The notes: generated from the letters alone by a model not told the origin. A DNA stretch of 64,000 bases from Bradyrhizobium sp. NDS-1 (GCF_032918005.1 NZ_CP136628.1:5689501-5753500), one strand, 5' to 3'; positions 7,201-17,299 are shown, numbered from the stretch's first letter. Translations and numbers: made by a program.

Positions 7201-8778
7201 ATGTCCACACAGCCATTGGCGACTCTCGCCGACATGGTGCGCGAACGCGCCAAGAGCCGCGGCAACGCCGTCGCCTACGAATTCGAAGGCCGCCTCACCA
7301 GCTTTGCCGAGTTCGATATCAAGACCAACAAGGTTGCCAATGCGCTTCTCGCAATGGGCGTCAGACACGGCGACCGCATTGCCTATCTCGGCAAGAACAG
7401 CGATCTCTATTTCGACCTCTTGATGGGCGCGATGAAGGCCGGCGTCGTGATGGCGCCGGTGAATTGGCGGCTGGCGGGGCCCGAGGTCGCGTTCATCGTC
7501 GAAGACTGCAAGGCGCCGGTGCTGTTCGTCGGGCCGGAGTTCATCACACAGGTCCGCCAGATCAAGGACCAGCTGCCGGGCGTGCGCACGATCATCACCA
7601 CAGAGGGCGGCGCGGCGGAGTGGCAGGATTTTGCGGCGTGGCGCGATGCGCAGAGCGGCGACGATCCCAAGGTGCCGATCGCTAGCCGCGACATCGCGAT
7701 CCAGCTCTACACCTCGGGCACCACAGGCAAGCCGAAGGGCGCGATGCTGTCGCATGCCAATTTCCTCAACCTGGTGCAATCGGGCAATGCCGAGGACAAG
7801 CCGGAGTGGAACCGGTGGTCGACCGACGACGTGTCGCTGGTGGCCATGCCGGTCTTTCATATCGGCGGCTCGGGCTGGGGCGTGATGGGGCTCTATCACG
7901 GCGCCCGCGGCGTCATCGCGCGCGAATTCGATCCGACCAGGGTGCTGGATTTCTTCGAACAGTCGGGCATCACGAAACTGTTCATGGTGCCCGCGGCGAT
8001 GCAGTTCGTGGTGCGGCAGCCGCGCGCCAAGACGGTCGATTTCTCGCGGCTGAAATACATGCTCTACGGTGCCTCGCCGATACCCGCGGCGCTGCTGAAG
8101 GAGTGCATCGAGGTCTTCAAATGCGGCTTCGTGCAGCTTTACGGCATGACCGAGACGACGGGCACGATCGTCGCGCTGCCGCCGGAGGATCACGTCGAAG
8201 GGCTGGAGCGGATGCGCTCGGCCGGCAAGGCGCTGCCGGGTGTCGAGATCGCGATTTTGGACGCCGAGGGCAAGCCACTGCCACCCCGCGAGGTCGGCGA
8301 GATCGCGACGCGCTCGGGCTCCAACATGGCAGGCTATTGGAACCTGCCGGAGGCAACCGCCGCGACGCTGCGCGGCGACGGCTGGCTGCGCACGGGCGAC
8401 GCCGGCTACATGGACGAGGACGGCTACCTCTATATCCACGACCGCATCAAGGACATGATCATCTCCGGCGGGGAGAACATCTACCCCGCCGAGGTCGAGA
8501 GCGCGCTGTGCGACCATCCTGACGTCGCGGAAGCCGCCGTGATTGGCGTGCCCGACGACAAATGGGGCGAAGCGGTGAAGGCCGTCGTGGTGATGAAGCC
8601 GGGCAAGCAGGCGAGCGCCACCGACATCATCAATTTCACCCGGACGCGCATCGCCGGCTACAAGACGCCGAAGAGCGTGGAGTTCCTGCCGGCGCTGCCG
8701 CGGAATCCGTCAGGGAAGATTTTGCGGCGGCAGTTGCGCGAGCCGTATTGGGCGGGGAAGGATCGCAGGGTGAATTAG
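7201..8778 (+). CDS. Acyl-CoA synthetase (FadD-like AMP ligase)
   Basis: A 525-residue ANL ligase. Motifs in order: IQLYTSGTTGKPKGAML (P-loop, near 170), QLYGMTETTG, WLRTGDAGYMDEDGYLYI, DRIKDMIISGGENIYPAEVE hinge, and the catalytic Lys in NPSGKILRRQLREPYW. The pattern is that of long- or medium-chain acyl-CoA synthetases used in beta-oxidation. The ATG at 7201 follows GGGAGAAAC at 7192-7200. An upstream in-frame ATG at 7060 lies inside the intergenic repeat and is unlikely. It is downstream of the DECR-like reductase and convergent with the ACAD at 8954. Confidence 0.92.
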   Translation: MSTQPLATLADMVRERAKSRGNAVAYEFEGRLTSFAEFDIKTNKVANALLAMGVRHGDRIAYLGKNSDLYFDLLMGAMKAGVVMAPVNWRLAGPEVAFIVEDCKAPVLFVGPEFITQVRQIKDQLPGVRTIITTEGGAAEWQDFAAWRDAQSGDDPKVPIASRDIAIQLYTSGTTGKPKGAMLSHANFLNLVQSGNAEDKPEWNRWSTDDVSLVAMPVFHIGGSGWGVMGLYHGARGVIAREFDPTRVLDFFEQSGITKLFMVPAAMQFVVRQPRAKTVDFSRLKYMLYGASPIPAALLKECIEVFKCGFVQLYGMTETTGTIVALPPEDHVEGLERMRSAGKALPGVEIAILDAEGKPLPPREVGEIATRSGSNMAGYWNLPEATAATLRGDGWLRTGDAGYMDEDGYLYIHDRIKDMIISGGENIYPAEVESALCDHPDVAEAAVIGVPDDKWGEAVKAVVVMKPGKQASATDIINFTRTRIAGYKTPKSVEFLPALPRNPSGKILRRQLREPYWAGKDRRVN

Positions 8779-8796
8779 CTCCAGCTCTCTCCGCAA

Positions 8797-8930
8797 CGTC
8801 GGCCCCGGGCGCGCGCAGCGCGAGCCCGGGACCCATAACCACAGGCAACAGTTTTGCGAAGACTCGGAGTTGCCGGCTAGCCCCAAATTACTCCCTGGGG
8901 TTATGGGTCCCCGCCTTCGCGGGGACGACC
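8797..8930. repeat. Palindromic intergenic repeat, GTCGTCCCCGC type
   Basis: A GTCGGCCCCGGGC arm at the left pairs with GCGGGGACGAC ending near 8929. GGGACCCATAACC and GGTTATGGGTCCC are exact inner complements. It lies between two convergent genes, where it could act as a bidirectional terminator. Confidence 0.8.
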
Positions 8931-8953
8931 GTGGGGAGACATATGTGCAGGCC

Positions 8954-10228
8954 TCAATGCTTCCCCGGCCCCATATAGCCGAACAGGAATCCCGCCACTT
9001 TGCGCATCTGGATCTCCTCGCTGCCTTCGGTGATCCGGTAGCGGCGGTGGTGGCGGTAGATGTGCTCGAACGGCTTGTGGCGCGAATAGCCCATGCCGCC
9101 GTGGACCTGCATGGCGCGGTCGGCGGATTCGCAGCAGAGGCGGTTTGCCCAATAGTTGCACATGGAGACGCGATCGGAGAGCGTGCGTTCGATCTGCTCC
9201 TCGGTGAGCTGGTCCATCTCCCAGGCGGTCTTGCGGATCAGAAGACGCAGCATCTCGGCTTGCGTGGCGAGCTCCACCAGCGGGAACTGGATCGCCTGGT
9301 TTTCGGCGAGCGCCCTGCCGAACGGTTTTCGCTCGCGCGCGTATTTGACGCTCTCGCTGATGCAGTAGACCGCAGCCCCCAGCGAGCTCGCGGCCTGGCG
9401 GATGCGGTTCTGGTGCACGAAGCACTGCGCCAGCGACAGGCCGCGGCCGACCTCGCCGAACAGGGCGTCCTCGGCCACGAACACGTCGGTAAAACTGACG
9501 CGGGGATGGTCGGTCGGCATGTTGAAGGTCCACATGTATTCCTCAACCTTCACGCCATGGCTTTTGGCCGGCACCAGGAAGCAGGTGATGCCGCGGGCAT
9601 CGCCGTCATTACCGCTGGTGCGCGCGAACAGCGCGCAGTGGGTGGCGACGTGCATGCCGGTGGTCCACATCTTCTCGCCATTGATGATCCAGCCCTTGAC
9701 GTTGTCGCGGGTCGCGGGCACCGCGCGCGTCTCCATGTGGGTCGCATCCGAGCCGTGATGCGGCTCCGTCAGTCCAAAAGTGATGCGGTACTTGCCCTTG
9801 ATCGAGCCGTCGATCATCGCCTTCTGGTCGTCGCGGCCGTAGCGATCGAGCATGGTGACGACGGGGAAATTGCCGACGACGGAGTGCTCGTTCTGGAGGT
9901 CGTTGTGAAGGCCGAGACCCTTGGCGGCAAAATGCTCGCGGATCACGGCCATCCAGAGGTTGGAGCCGTCCTTGCCGCCATATTGCTTCGGCACCGGGAA
10001 GCGCAGATGTCCGGCGGCGTCCGCAAGGTCCTTCGCCTTCCGCAGCAGCGCCTCCCATTCGTGCCGCGGCAGGCCGCCATTCTCGAAATCGGTGCGCGCC
10101 CATTCGCGGCGATGATCGAAGAAGCGGATGTTGTCATCGGCCTCTTCCAGCGGCTTGATCTCGCGCTCGATGAAACGGTCGAGCTCTCCGAGGTAGGCGA
10201 CGAGATCGGCAGGCAATGAGAAATCCAA
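8954..10228 (-). CDS. Acyl-CoA dehydrogenase family protein
   Basis: A 424-residue flavoprotein that introduces an alpha,beta double bond into an acyl-CoA. The FAD/substrate segment ITFGLTEPHHGSDATHMETRA is the family's middle-domain signature. The C-terminal domain carries QVHGGMGYSRHKPFEHIYRHHRRYRI and TEGSEEIQMRKVAG, close to the ACAD C-terminal signature. The start is probably TTG at 10228, preceded at close range by GGGAGAG; no better ATG lies nearby. It is divergent from the crotonase at 10444 and convergent with the ligase at 7201. It is a different subgroup from the second ACAD at 15273. Substrate unknown. Confidence 0.9.
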   Translation of the reverse strand: MDFSLPADLVAYLGELDRFIEREIKPLEEADDNIRFFDHRREWARTDFENGGLPRHEWEALLRKAKDLADAAGHLRFPVPKQYGGKDGSNLWMAVIREHFAAKGLGLHNDLQNEHSVVGNFPVVTMLDRYGRDDQKAMIDGSIKGKYRITFGLTEPHHGSDATHMETRAVPATRDNVKGWIINGEKMWTTGMHVATHCALFARTSGNDGDARGITCFLVPAKSHGVKVEEYMWTFNMPTDHPRVSFTDVFVAEDALFGEVGRGLSLAQCFVHQNRIRQAASSLGAAVYCISESVKYARERKPFGRALAENQAIQFPLVELATQAEMLRLLIRKTAWEMDQLTEEQIERTLSDRVSMCNYWANRLCCESADRAMQVHGGMGYSRHKPFEHIYRHHRRYRITEGSEEIQMRKVAGFLFGYMGPGKH

Positions 10229-10443
10229 GGGTTCTCTCCCGGAATGATCTTGTTGTTTTGCGTCAAGGCGCTAGGCGCGCTTTTGCTTCACATGATTAAG
10301 CGGAGAAGAGTGCGCACAAGTCAAGCAACGCGAGGCTTGTCGGGCACGCAAGGCGCACCAGCGCAATTCAATGGTGTCGAACGGGACCCGCGCGCTACTA
10401 TGCCGGCCAATATTCCTTCACGAGAAAATGCGGGGAGCACGCG

Positions 10444-11223
10444 ATGGAGCTGAAATTCTCGAAGGTGGAACGCAAGGGGCCAATCACGATCGTGACGCTG
10501 TCGCGGCCCGAGGTCTACAACGCGCTGCATACCGATGCGCATTTCGAGCTGCAAAAGGTGTTCGACGATTTTTCCACGGACCCCGAGCAGTGGATCGCGA
10601 TCGTCACCGGCAGCGGCGACAAGGCGTTCTGCGCCGGCAACGATCTGAAGTGGCAGGCCGCGGGAGGAAAGCGCGGCTGGGACAAGGGCGGCTTTGCCGG
10701 CCTCACCTCGCGCTTCGACTGCGACAAGCCGATCATCGCCGCGGTGAATGGTGTGGCGATGGGCGGCGGCTTCGAAATCGCACTGGCGTGTGACCTCATC
10801 ATCGCCTCGGAGAACGCGACCTTCGCGCTGCCCGAGCCGCGCGTCGGCCTCGCGGCACTCGCCGGCGGCCTGCACCGGCTGCCGCGGCAGATCGGACTGA
10901 AGCGCGCGATGGGCATGATCCTGACCGCGCGCCATGTCAGCGCCAAGGAAGGCCTCGAGCTCGGCTTCGTCAACGAGGTGGTGCCGCAGGGTGAAGCGCT
11001 GACGGCCGCGCTGCGCTGGGCCGAGATGATCGGCAAGAACTCGCCGATGTCGATCCGCGCCTCGAAGCAGGCGATCCAGAAGGGGCTTGCCGTGTCGCTG
11101 GAACAGGCGATCGAGGAGCAGCGGGAGTACCCGGCCGTGAAGGCGATGGTAGCCTCGCAGGACTACATCGAGGGGCCGAAGGCGTTCTCGGAGAAGCGGC
11201 CGCCGAAATGGGTGGGGAAGTGA
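10444..11223 (+). CDS. Enoyl-CoA hydratase/isomerase family protein
   Basis: A 259-residue crotonase. Visible are GSGDKAFCAGNDLKW (first oxyanion loop) and NGVAMGGGFEIALACDLIIA (second). The active-site stretch LPEPRVGLAALAGG keeps the first Glu, but the second catalytic Glu position is Ala, which argues against a classical hydratase and for an isomerase, a carnitinyl-CoA-type enzyme or another crotonase reaction. The ATG at 10444 starts the standard N-terminus. It is divergent from the ACAD at 8954-10228 across a 215-bp gap in which I see no further gene. Confidence 0.88.
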   Translation: MELKFSKVERKGPITIVTLSRPEVYNALHTDAHFELQKVFDDFSTDPEQWIAIVTGSGDKAFCAGNDLKWQAAGGKRGWDKGGFAGLTSRFDCDKPIIAAVNGVAMGGGFEIALACDLIIASENATFALPEPRVGLAALAGGLHRLPRQIGLKRAMGMILTARHVSAKEGLELGFVNEVVPQGEALTAALRWAEMIGKNSPMSIRASKQAIQKGLAVSLEQAIEEQREYPAVKAMVASQDYIEGPKAFSEKRPPKWVGK

Positions 11224-11237
11224 CCGCGCTTTGCGCG

Positions 11238-11343
11238 GTCATTCCGGGGCGCGCCGACAGGCGCGAGCCCGGAATCCATTGAGCGTCAGAGACGGTGGAT
11301 GAATGGATTCCGGGCTCGTCGCTTCGCGACGCCCCGGAATGAC
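11238..11343. repeat. Palindromic intergenic repeat, CATTCCGGG type
   Basis: GGTCATTCCGGGGCGCG at the left pairs with a CGACGCCCCGGAATGAC arm ending near 11343; GGAATCCATT pairs with AATGGATTCC inside. It is a second copy of the family at 4988-5093, here between convergent genes. Confidence 0.85.
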
Positions 11344-11353
11344 GGGGAGAGAG

Positions 11354-11731
11354 CTAGCCTTCTCGGCCCAGCTCCCGCTTGTACGATGCGTAATTCGGCT
11401 GATCGACGGCGAGCTTGTCCATGGTGGTTGCCCACAGATGCCGGGCAAGGCCCGGTGTTGCGAGATCGACCTCGCCCTTCGCGATACGCTCCGCCAGCGC
11501 GCGATTGAGATCGGTCACCGAGCCGTCGATGCCGAGCAGCGTACGCAGCCGCTCCACCTCCGCAGCATTACTCCCCTCCTCCCGCGTCAATTGCCGCGTC
11601 ACGAGGTCGAGGATGTTGATGGCGACGCGCAGCTTGAAGGCCTGGTGGCCGGAAATCAGCGGCGTGATGTCGTTGCGGAGGAAGTCGGCGACTGACTTCG
11701 TCAGCTCGACGGGTATTGGCTCGTCCTGCAT
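11354..11731 (-). CDS. DUF6285 domain protein, LvaB-like kinase partner
   Basis: A 125-residue soluble, largely helical protein. I recognise the family as DUF6285, small proteins almost always beside an APH-type phosphotransferase. In Pseudomonas putida levulinate catabolism the equivalent small protein (LvaB) is needed for full activity of the acyl-CoA kinase LvaA. The equation of DUF6285 with LvaB is from memory. No catalytic motif is visible. It starts 3 nt after the kinase stop, so the pair is almost certainly co-translated. Inference: accessory subunit of the kinase encoded at 11735-12721. Confidence 0.75.
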   Translation of the reverse strand: MQDEPIPVELTKSVADFLRNDITPLISGHQAFKLRVAINILDLVTRQLTREEGSNAAEVERLRTLLGIDGSVTDLNRALAERIAKGEVDLATPGLARHLWATTMDKLAVDQPNYASYKRELGREG

Positions 11732-11734
11732 GTG

Positions 11735-12717
11735 TCAGCTCCCGCGCGGCGCCAGCAGCCGCAACAGATCGATTTCGGTCTCGGACGCGCGGCGGCCGAT
11801 CATGGCGCGCTCCATGGAGTGGTCCGGGCCTTCGCGAAAACGCTGCATCATGCCGCCGCACATGATGCCCCAGCGCAGCGTGCCCATCACCTCCCAGAAT
11901 TTAACGCGTGACGGATCGACCTTGCGGCCCGCGGCCTCGTAGCCCGCGAACAGCTCTTCACGCGAGCCAAAGCCGCCGACGGGCTTGTCGATCTCCCCGA
12001 AGCGCCAGGAGTTGACGCAGACCCAGCCGAGATCCTCCATGGGGTCGCCGAGATGGGCGAGCTCCCAATCGAGCACGGCACGGACCCCGTCGGCGCCGAT
12101 GATCAGATTGCCGTTGCGGAAATCGCCGTGCACCAGCGTGGTCTCGGCCGACGGGCCGGGATCGTGGTCGCGCAGCCAGCGCAGCGCCAGTTCGAACACC
12201 GGCTTTGGCCAGTTCAGGCTGCGATAGTCACGCTCGAACTCGGAGATCTCTTGAGTTGCGCCGCGGCTACGCAGCTCCGGCAGCTTGTCCTTTGGCAGTC
12301 GATGCAGGCCAGCGAGAATGCCGCCGATCTGGCGCGCGAGATGGGGCCGCGCCGCGGCATATTCGTCATCGCGAAGAATCTTGCGTGCAATGGTCTCGCC
12401 CTCGACCCGTTGCATGATGAAGCCGGTGCCGAGGTCGTCCTCCGGTCCGAGCAGGTGCATCACGGACGGCGACGGCACGCCGGCCTCGTAAGCGAGCTGC
12501 ATGAGTTGCGCTTCCGCCGCAAGACCCGCCGCACGCGTCGGCGCCGCGCCATAGCCTTTCGGCGAGCGGCGCAGGATCGCACCGATCGGCCCATCGGGAT
12601 GCACGATGTCGAAGCGCCAGGTTTCCTGGCTGGCGCCGCCGGACAGTTTTGCTGCGCCGCTGACGCCGGTCGCCCCCTTGCACCAGCGCCGGACGCTGCG
12701 CGAAAGCTCCGCCTCGA

Positions 12718-12721
<4 letters not shown>
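11735..12721 (-). CDS. APH-family phosphotransferase (LvaA/ACAD10-11 kinase-like)
   Basis: A 328-residue kinase of the aminoglycoside phosphotransferase fold. It has the catalytic loop VHGDFRNGN with His198, Asp200 and Asn205, and the metal-binding Asp218 in AVLDWELAHLGDP. This subgroup matches the kinase domains of ACAD10/ACAD11 and LvaA, which phosphorylate the 4-hydroxyl of 4-hydroxyacyl-CoA so that it can be eliminated. It is not likely to be a drug-resistance enzyme. The ATG at 12721 overlaps the TGA of the upstream crotonase (ATGA), giving translational coupling. A longer upstream frame is only a continuation through the crotonase gene. The DUF6285 gene follows. Confidence 0.85.
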
Positions 12722-13506
<785 letters not shown>

Positions 13507-13698
13507 GGTTTCCTCGTGAGTTACCGGCCTTGAATCAGTTTCGCTGCCCGGAATTTTGCTTTGCCGGCGGGTATATTTGATTTTTGGCGCGGTCTTGTCC
13601 ATGGTGATCAGAGCATAGCAAGCAATCTTGCGCGCAGCTGCTAATGGGCCGTGTGCCAGAAAGCTTGCCAAGAACCTGCCAATAACAGGAAACGCGCC

Positions 13699-14478
13699 AT
13701 GAACCTTTTCGACCTCACCGGCCGCGTGGCCGTGATCACCGGCGGCAATGGCGGCATCGGCCTCGGCATCGCACAGGCGCTCGCAGGCCAGGGATGCAAT
13801 GTCTCGATCTGGGGCCGTAATGCTGACAAGAACAAGGCTGCTGCCGCGAGCATGGCGGGGCTATCCGGCAAGGTCGACGCCCGCGTCTGCGACGTCACCG
13901 ACCCGGCTTCGGTCAACGCGGCGATGAAGGGGACGCTCGATACGTTCGGCCGGGTCGATGGCTGCTTCGCCAATGCCGGCATCGGCGGCGGCGGTCGGCG
14001 TTCCTTCGTCGAGCGCACCGAGGAAGAATGGCGAACGATGTTTTCGACCAATCTCGACGGCGTCTTCCACGCTTTCCAGGCCGCCGCGCGTCACATGACC
14101 GATCGCGCCAATGCGGGCGATCCGTTCGGCCGGCTGGTGGCGACCTCGAGTCTGGCCTCGATCTTCGGCACCGCGCGCAACGAGCATTATGCGGCGACCA
14201 AGGCCGCTATCAATGCGCTGGTGCGCGCGCTCGGCGTCGAACTGGCGCGCCACGGCGTCACCGCGAACGCGATCCTGCCCGGCTGGATCAAGAGCGACAT
14301 GACGTCCGGTCTCATGGCGAACGACAAGTTCGTCGCCAACGTGATGCCGCGGATTCCGGTGCGGCGCTTCGGCGAGCCAAGCGATTTCGGCGGCATCGCC
14401 GTCTATCTGATGAGCAAGGCGTCGTCGTATCACACGGCCGACACGTTCGTGATCGACGGCGGCTATACCGCGTTCTGA
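13699..14478 (+). CDS. SDR family oxidoreductase (classical)
   Basis: A 259-residue classical short-chain dehydrogenase. It has TGGNGGIG at residues 14-21, NAG in CFANAGIGG, catalytic Ser in ATSSLAS, and the Tyr-x3-Lys in HYAATKAA, with NAILPGWIKSDM after it. The ATG at 13699 follows AACAGGA. It is divergent from the PaaG-like/kinase operon. In levulinate-type pathways an SDR reduces or oxidises the hydroxyacyl or ketoacyl-CoA intermediate, so a role as 3-hydroxyacyl-CoA dehydrogenase or 4-keto reductase is a reasonable guess, not shown by sequence. Confidence 0.9.
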   Translation: MNLFDLTGRVAVITGGNGGIGLGIAQALAGQGCNVSIWGRNADKNKAAAASMAGLSGKVDARVCDVTDPASVNAAMKGTLDTFGRVDGCFANAGIGGGGRRSFVERTEEEWRTMFSTNLDGVFHAFQAAARHMTDRANAGDPFGRLVATSSLASIFGTARNEHYAATKAAINALVRALGVELARHGVTANAILPGWIKSDMTSGLMANDKFVANVMPRIPVRRFGEPSDFGGIAVYLMSKASSYHTADTFVIDGGYTAF

Positions 14479-14485
14479 TGCCTCG

Positions 14486-14570
14486 CAGGGTGGACAAAGG
14501 CGCCCTTGCGCCGCGCCCACCACAGGCATTTTCCAATGTCGTGGTGGGCACGCTGCGCTTTGCCCACCCT
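14486..14570. repeat. Palindromic intergenic repeat, GGGTGG type
   Basis: AGGGTGGACAAAGGCGCCC at the left pairs with a GCGCTTTGCCCACCCT arm at the right, and GCCCACCAC pairs with GTGGTGGGC inside. It sits between the SDR and the VOC gene. A related element lies at 43211-43320. Confidence 0.75.
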
Positions 14571-14609
14571 CCGGCTCCTCGTATTGCAAGCGCAGAAGGG
14601 AATGGGCAA

Positions 14610-14990
14610 ATGTTCTCGCACGTTATGATCGGCACCAACGATCTCGACAAGGCCAAGTCATTCTACGACAACCTTCTGAGCACGCTCGAAGTGCGACCAG
14701 CCAGGGTGGACGGCCACCGCATCTTCTACATCACCAAGACCGGCGTGTTCTCGGTGTCGAAGCCGATCAACGGCGAACCGGCGACCTGCGCGAACGGCGG
14801 CACCATCGGCTTTGCTGCCAACTCGCCGGAGCAGGTCGATGCCTGGCACGCAGCGGGTGTCGCGGCCGGCGCAAAATCGATCGAAGATCCGCCCGGTGTG
14901 CGGCAGGGCCCTGGCGGCAAGCTCTATCTGGCCTATCTGCGCGATCTCGACGGCAACAAGATCTGTGCGATGCATCGGATGCCGAACTGA
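14610..14990 (+). CDS. VOC family protein
   Basis: A 126-residue glyoxalase/bleomycin-resistance-fold protein. It begins MFSHVMIGTNDLDKAKSFYD, with the paired beta-alpha-beta-beta-beta repeats of the VOC superfamily and a C-terminal AYLRDLDGNKICA metal-strand motif. Candidate metal ligands are His4 and the C-terminal acidic and His residues; the set is not complete enough to predict activity. AGAAGGG at 14594-14600 precedes the ATG. Possible roles are an isomerase, lyase or thiol-dependent detoxification. It may be co-transcribed with the SDR upstream. Confidence 0.85.
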   Translation: MFSHVMIGTNDLDKAKSFYDNLLSTLEVRPARVDGHRIFYITKTGVFSVSKPINGEPATCANGGTIGFAANSPEQVDAWHAAGVAAGAKSIEDPPGVRQGPGGKLYLAYLRDLDGNKICAMHRMPN

Positions 14991-15002
14991 ACCACACATG
15001 CC

Positions 15003-15110
15003 GCTGTCATTCCCCGCGAAAGCGGGGAATCCAGTACGCCGCGGCGTCTCGGCTCAATCACTTCGTCTCTGGAATACTGGATCGCCCGGTCTTCGCCGGG
15101 CGATGACAGC
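15003..15110. repeat. Palindromic intergenic repeat, GCTGTCATTCCCC type
   Basis: GCTGTCAT at 15003-15010 pairs with ATGACAGC at 15103-15110. Each arm contains its own smaller hairpin (CCCCGC/GCGGGG at the left, CGCCCGG/CCGGGCG at the right) and ATCCAGTA pairs with TACTGGAT. It forms a cruciform-like three-stem element between two same-strand genes. Confidence 0.85.
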
Positions 15111-15272
15111 GGAGAGTGAGCAGCCGCCCCCACACTCCATTCAAACAACATTTCAAACGCCCTCGCGAAATTCCATCGCATGGCATGGCTGCGTTTGAAA
15201 AAATGTACGCTCGCACTTTGGCCGCGCTGCGACTATTCTTCCCAGAACGATCTCAGCGTCCCGGGAGGAACA

Positions 15273-16550
15273 ATGACAAAACACACCTACATTCCCCGCA
15301 CCACCAACTACACCCTCAATCCCGGCGACGAGCTCAACGATCTGCGCATGTCGGACCAGGTCCGACCGCTCTATGACCACGTCAAGAAATTCATCCGCGA
15401 CACCGTCGAGCCGATGTCGATCGAGTTCGCCAAGGCCGGCGAGGGCAAGGAAGATCGCTGGAGCTTCACGCCGAAGCAGCTCGAGGTGCTGGAGAAGGCC
15501 AAGAACAAGGCCAAGCAGGAAGGCCTCTGGAACTTCTTCCTGCCCGATGACGAAACCGGACAGGGCCTGAAGAATCTCGACTACGCCTATATCGCTTCCG
15601 AGCTTGGCAAGAGCCCGCTGGCTTCGGAGAGCATGAACTGCTCGGCACCCGACACCGGCAACATGGAGGTGCTGGAGCGCGTCGGCACCAAGGAGCAGAA
15701 GGAGAAGTGGCTGAAGCCGCTGCTCAACGGCGAGATCCGTTCGGCCTATGTCATGACCGAACCGAATGTCGCCTCCTCCGACGCCAAGAACATCTCGACG
15801 ACGGCGAAGCTCGTCGGCGACGAGTGGGTCATCAACGGCGAGAAATATTACATCTCCGGCGTCGGCGATCCCCGCTGCAAGATCCTCATCGTGATGGTGA
15901 AGACCAATCCGGATGCGGCGCCGAGCAAGCAGCAGTCGCAGATCCTGGTGCCGCGCGATACGCCCGGCGTCGAGGTGCTCGGCCCCATGTACGTGTTCGG
16001 CCAGGACCACGCCCCGCGCGGCCATATGCACATGCGCTTCAACAATGTGAGGGTCCCGAAGGACAACATCCTGCTCGGTGAAGGCCGCGGCTTCGAGATC
16101 TCACAGCTCCGTCTCGGCCCCGGCCGCATCCATCACTGCATGCGCACCATCGGCAAGGCCGAGAAGGCGCTGGACCTGATGGTGCAGCGTGGCCTCACCC
16201 GCGAAGCCTTCGGCAAGAAGATTGCCCATCTCGGCGGCAACATGCAGATCATCGCCCAGGCGCGATGCGAGATCGAGGCAATGCGGCTGATGGTGCTGAA
16301 GGCCGCCAAGGCCATGGACGTGCTCGGCAACAAGGAGGCTCGCGTCTGGGTCTCCATGGTCAAGGCCATGGTGCCCGAACGCGCCTGCAAGATCATCGAT
16401 CAGGCGATCCAGATGCACGGCGCCACCGGCATCTCGCACTGGACCCCGCTGGCCGAGATGTACCAGGACGTCCGCCATCTGCGCTTCGCCGACGGTCCGG
16501 ACGAGGTGCACTGGATGGTGGTCGGACGCCACGAACTGAGCATGGCGTGA
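15273..16550 (+). CDS. Acyl-CoA dehydrogenase, ACAD10/ACAD11-type
   Basis: A 425-residue flavoprotein whose sequence tracks the dehydrogenase domain of human ACAD10/11 over its length. Matching landmarks are EGLWNFFLP, NCSAPDTGNMEVL, MTEPNVASSDAKNI, DPRCKILIVMVKT, GRGFEISQLRLGPGRIHHC and LRFADGPDEVHWMVV. In eukaryotes this domain is fused to an APH-type kinase and a hydrolase; here the kinase is a separate gene 2.5 kb upstream at 11735. Known role of the fused enzymes and of LvaC: eliminating phosphate from 4-phosphohydroxyacyl-CoA so the chain can enter beta-oxidation. GGGAGGAA at 15263-15270 fixes the ATG at 15273. Confidence 0.9.
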   Translation: MTKHTYIPRTTNYTLNPGDELNDLRMSDQVRPLYDHVKKFIRDTVEPMSIEFAKAGEGKEDRWSFTPKQLEVLEKAKNKAKQEGLWNFFLPDDETGQGLKNLDYAYIASELGKSPLASESMNCSAPDTGNMEVLERVGTKEQKEKWLKPLLNGEIRSAYVMTEPNVASSDAKNISTTAKLVGDEWVINGEKYYISGVGDPRCKILIVMVKTNPDAAPSKQQSQILVPRDTPGVEVLGPMYVFGQDHAPRGHMHMRFNNVRVPKDNILLGEGRGFEISQLRLGPGRIHHCMRTIGKAEKALDLMVQRGLTREAFGKKIAHLGGNMQIIAQARCEIEAMRLMVLKAAKAMDVLGNKEARVWVSMVKAMVPERACKIIDQAIQMHGATGISHWTPLAEMYQDVRHLRFADGPDEVHWMVVGRHELSMA

Positions 16551-16558
16551 TCTCAACT

Positions 16559-16645
16559 CGTCATGCGCGGGCTTGACCCGCGCATCCATCGAAGGAAGCA
16601 TTTCTTCAGGATTGATGGATTGCCGGGTCAAGCCCGGCAATGACG
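16559..16645. repeat. Palindromic intergenic repeat, CGTCATGCGCGGG type
   Basis: CGTCATGCGCGGGCTTGACC at the left pairs with a GGTCAAGCCCGGCAATGACG arm at the right, with GATCCATC/GATGGAT-like segments inside. It separates the ACAD from the flavin reductase-like gene. Confidence 0.8.
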
Positions 16646-16663
16646 ACTTGCCCAGGAGCCCCT

Positions 16664-17281
16664 ATGGAATATGCCGCCAGCGACCTCACGCCTCGCGAGC
16701 GCTACAAGGTGCTGACCTCTTTCATCCTGCCACGGCCGATCGCCTGGGTGACCACGATCGGCCCGACCGGCGTCGTCAACGCCGCGCCCTTCAGCTTCTT
16801 CAACGCCTTCTGCGAGGATCCGCCGCTCTGCATGTTCGCGGTGAACCGCAAGCCAGACGGCCAGGACAAGGACACCTTCCTCAACATCCAGCGCACTGGC
16901 GAATTCGTGGTCAATATCGCCGATGAGCCGCTGGCGCGCGCCATGCACGAGTCTAGCGGCGATTTTCCGGCTGAGATCGGCGAGCCCGACTATCTCGGCC
17001 TGAAACTCGCACCGTCCAAGCGAATTGCCGTACCCCGGCTGGCCGATACGCCCTGGGCGATGGAGTGCAAGCTCTGGAAGCTGATCGACGTCAATGACGA
17101 TCGCAAACTGATCATGGGCGAAGGCCTCCACTTCCACATCCGCGACGAGCTGTGGGACGACGAGGCCATGCGCGTGCACATGGACCGCTATCACCCGATC
17201 GGCCGCATGTTCGCCGACCGCTACTGCCGGACCGACGATCGCGTGGTGTTTCCAGGGGCGGAAGGCGTGAAGGCCAAATAG
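16664..17281 (+). CDS. Flavin reductase-like FMN-binding split-barrel protein
   Basis: A 205-residue protein of the flavin reductase-like domain family. It begins with the typical YKVLTSFILPRPIAWVTTIG segment, then NAAPFSFFNAFCEDPPLCMF, which lines the FMN site, and later TGEFVVNIADEPLA and a YHPIGRMFADRYCR tail. Members bind FMN and reduce flavin for monooxygenases, or are of unknown function. The start at 16664 is preceded by AGGAG at a usable distance; an upstream ATG at 16640 lies in the repeat. Its partner is not obvious: no two-component flavin monooxygenase is adjacent. Confidence 0.87.
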   Translation: MEYAASDLTPRERYKVLTSFILPRPIAWVTTIGPTGVVNAAPFSFFNAFCEDPPLCMFAVNRKPDGQDKDTFLNIQRTGEFVVNIADEPLARAMHESSGDFPAEIGEPDYLGLKLAPSKRIAVPRLADTPWAMECKLWKLIDVNDDRKLIMGEGLHFHIRDELWDDEAMRVHMDRYHPIGRMFADRYCRTDDRVVFPGAEGVKAK

Positions 17282-17299
17282 TCGAACCAGGGAGGCGAG

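Noticed and set aside
7144..8517. A 457-residue open frame on the minus strand
   Set aside because: It is a shadow of the ligase at 7201-8778 with no family signature.
8870..10219. A 449-residue open frame on the plus strand
   Set aside because: It is opposite the acyl-CoA dehydrogenase at 8954-10228, which has clear motifs.
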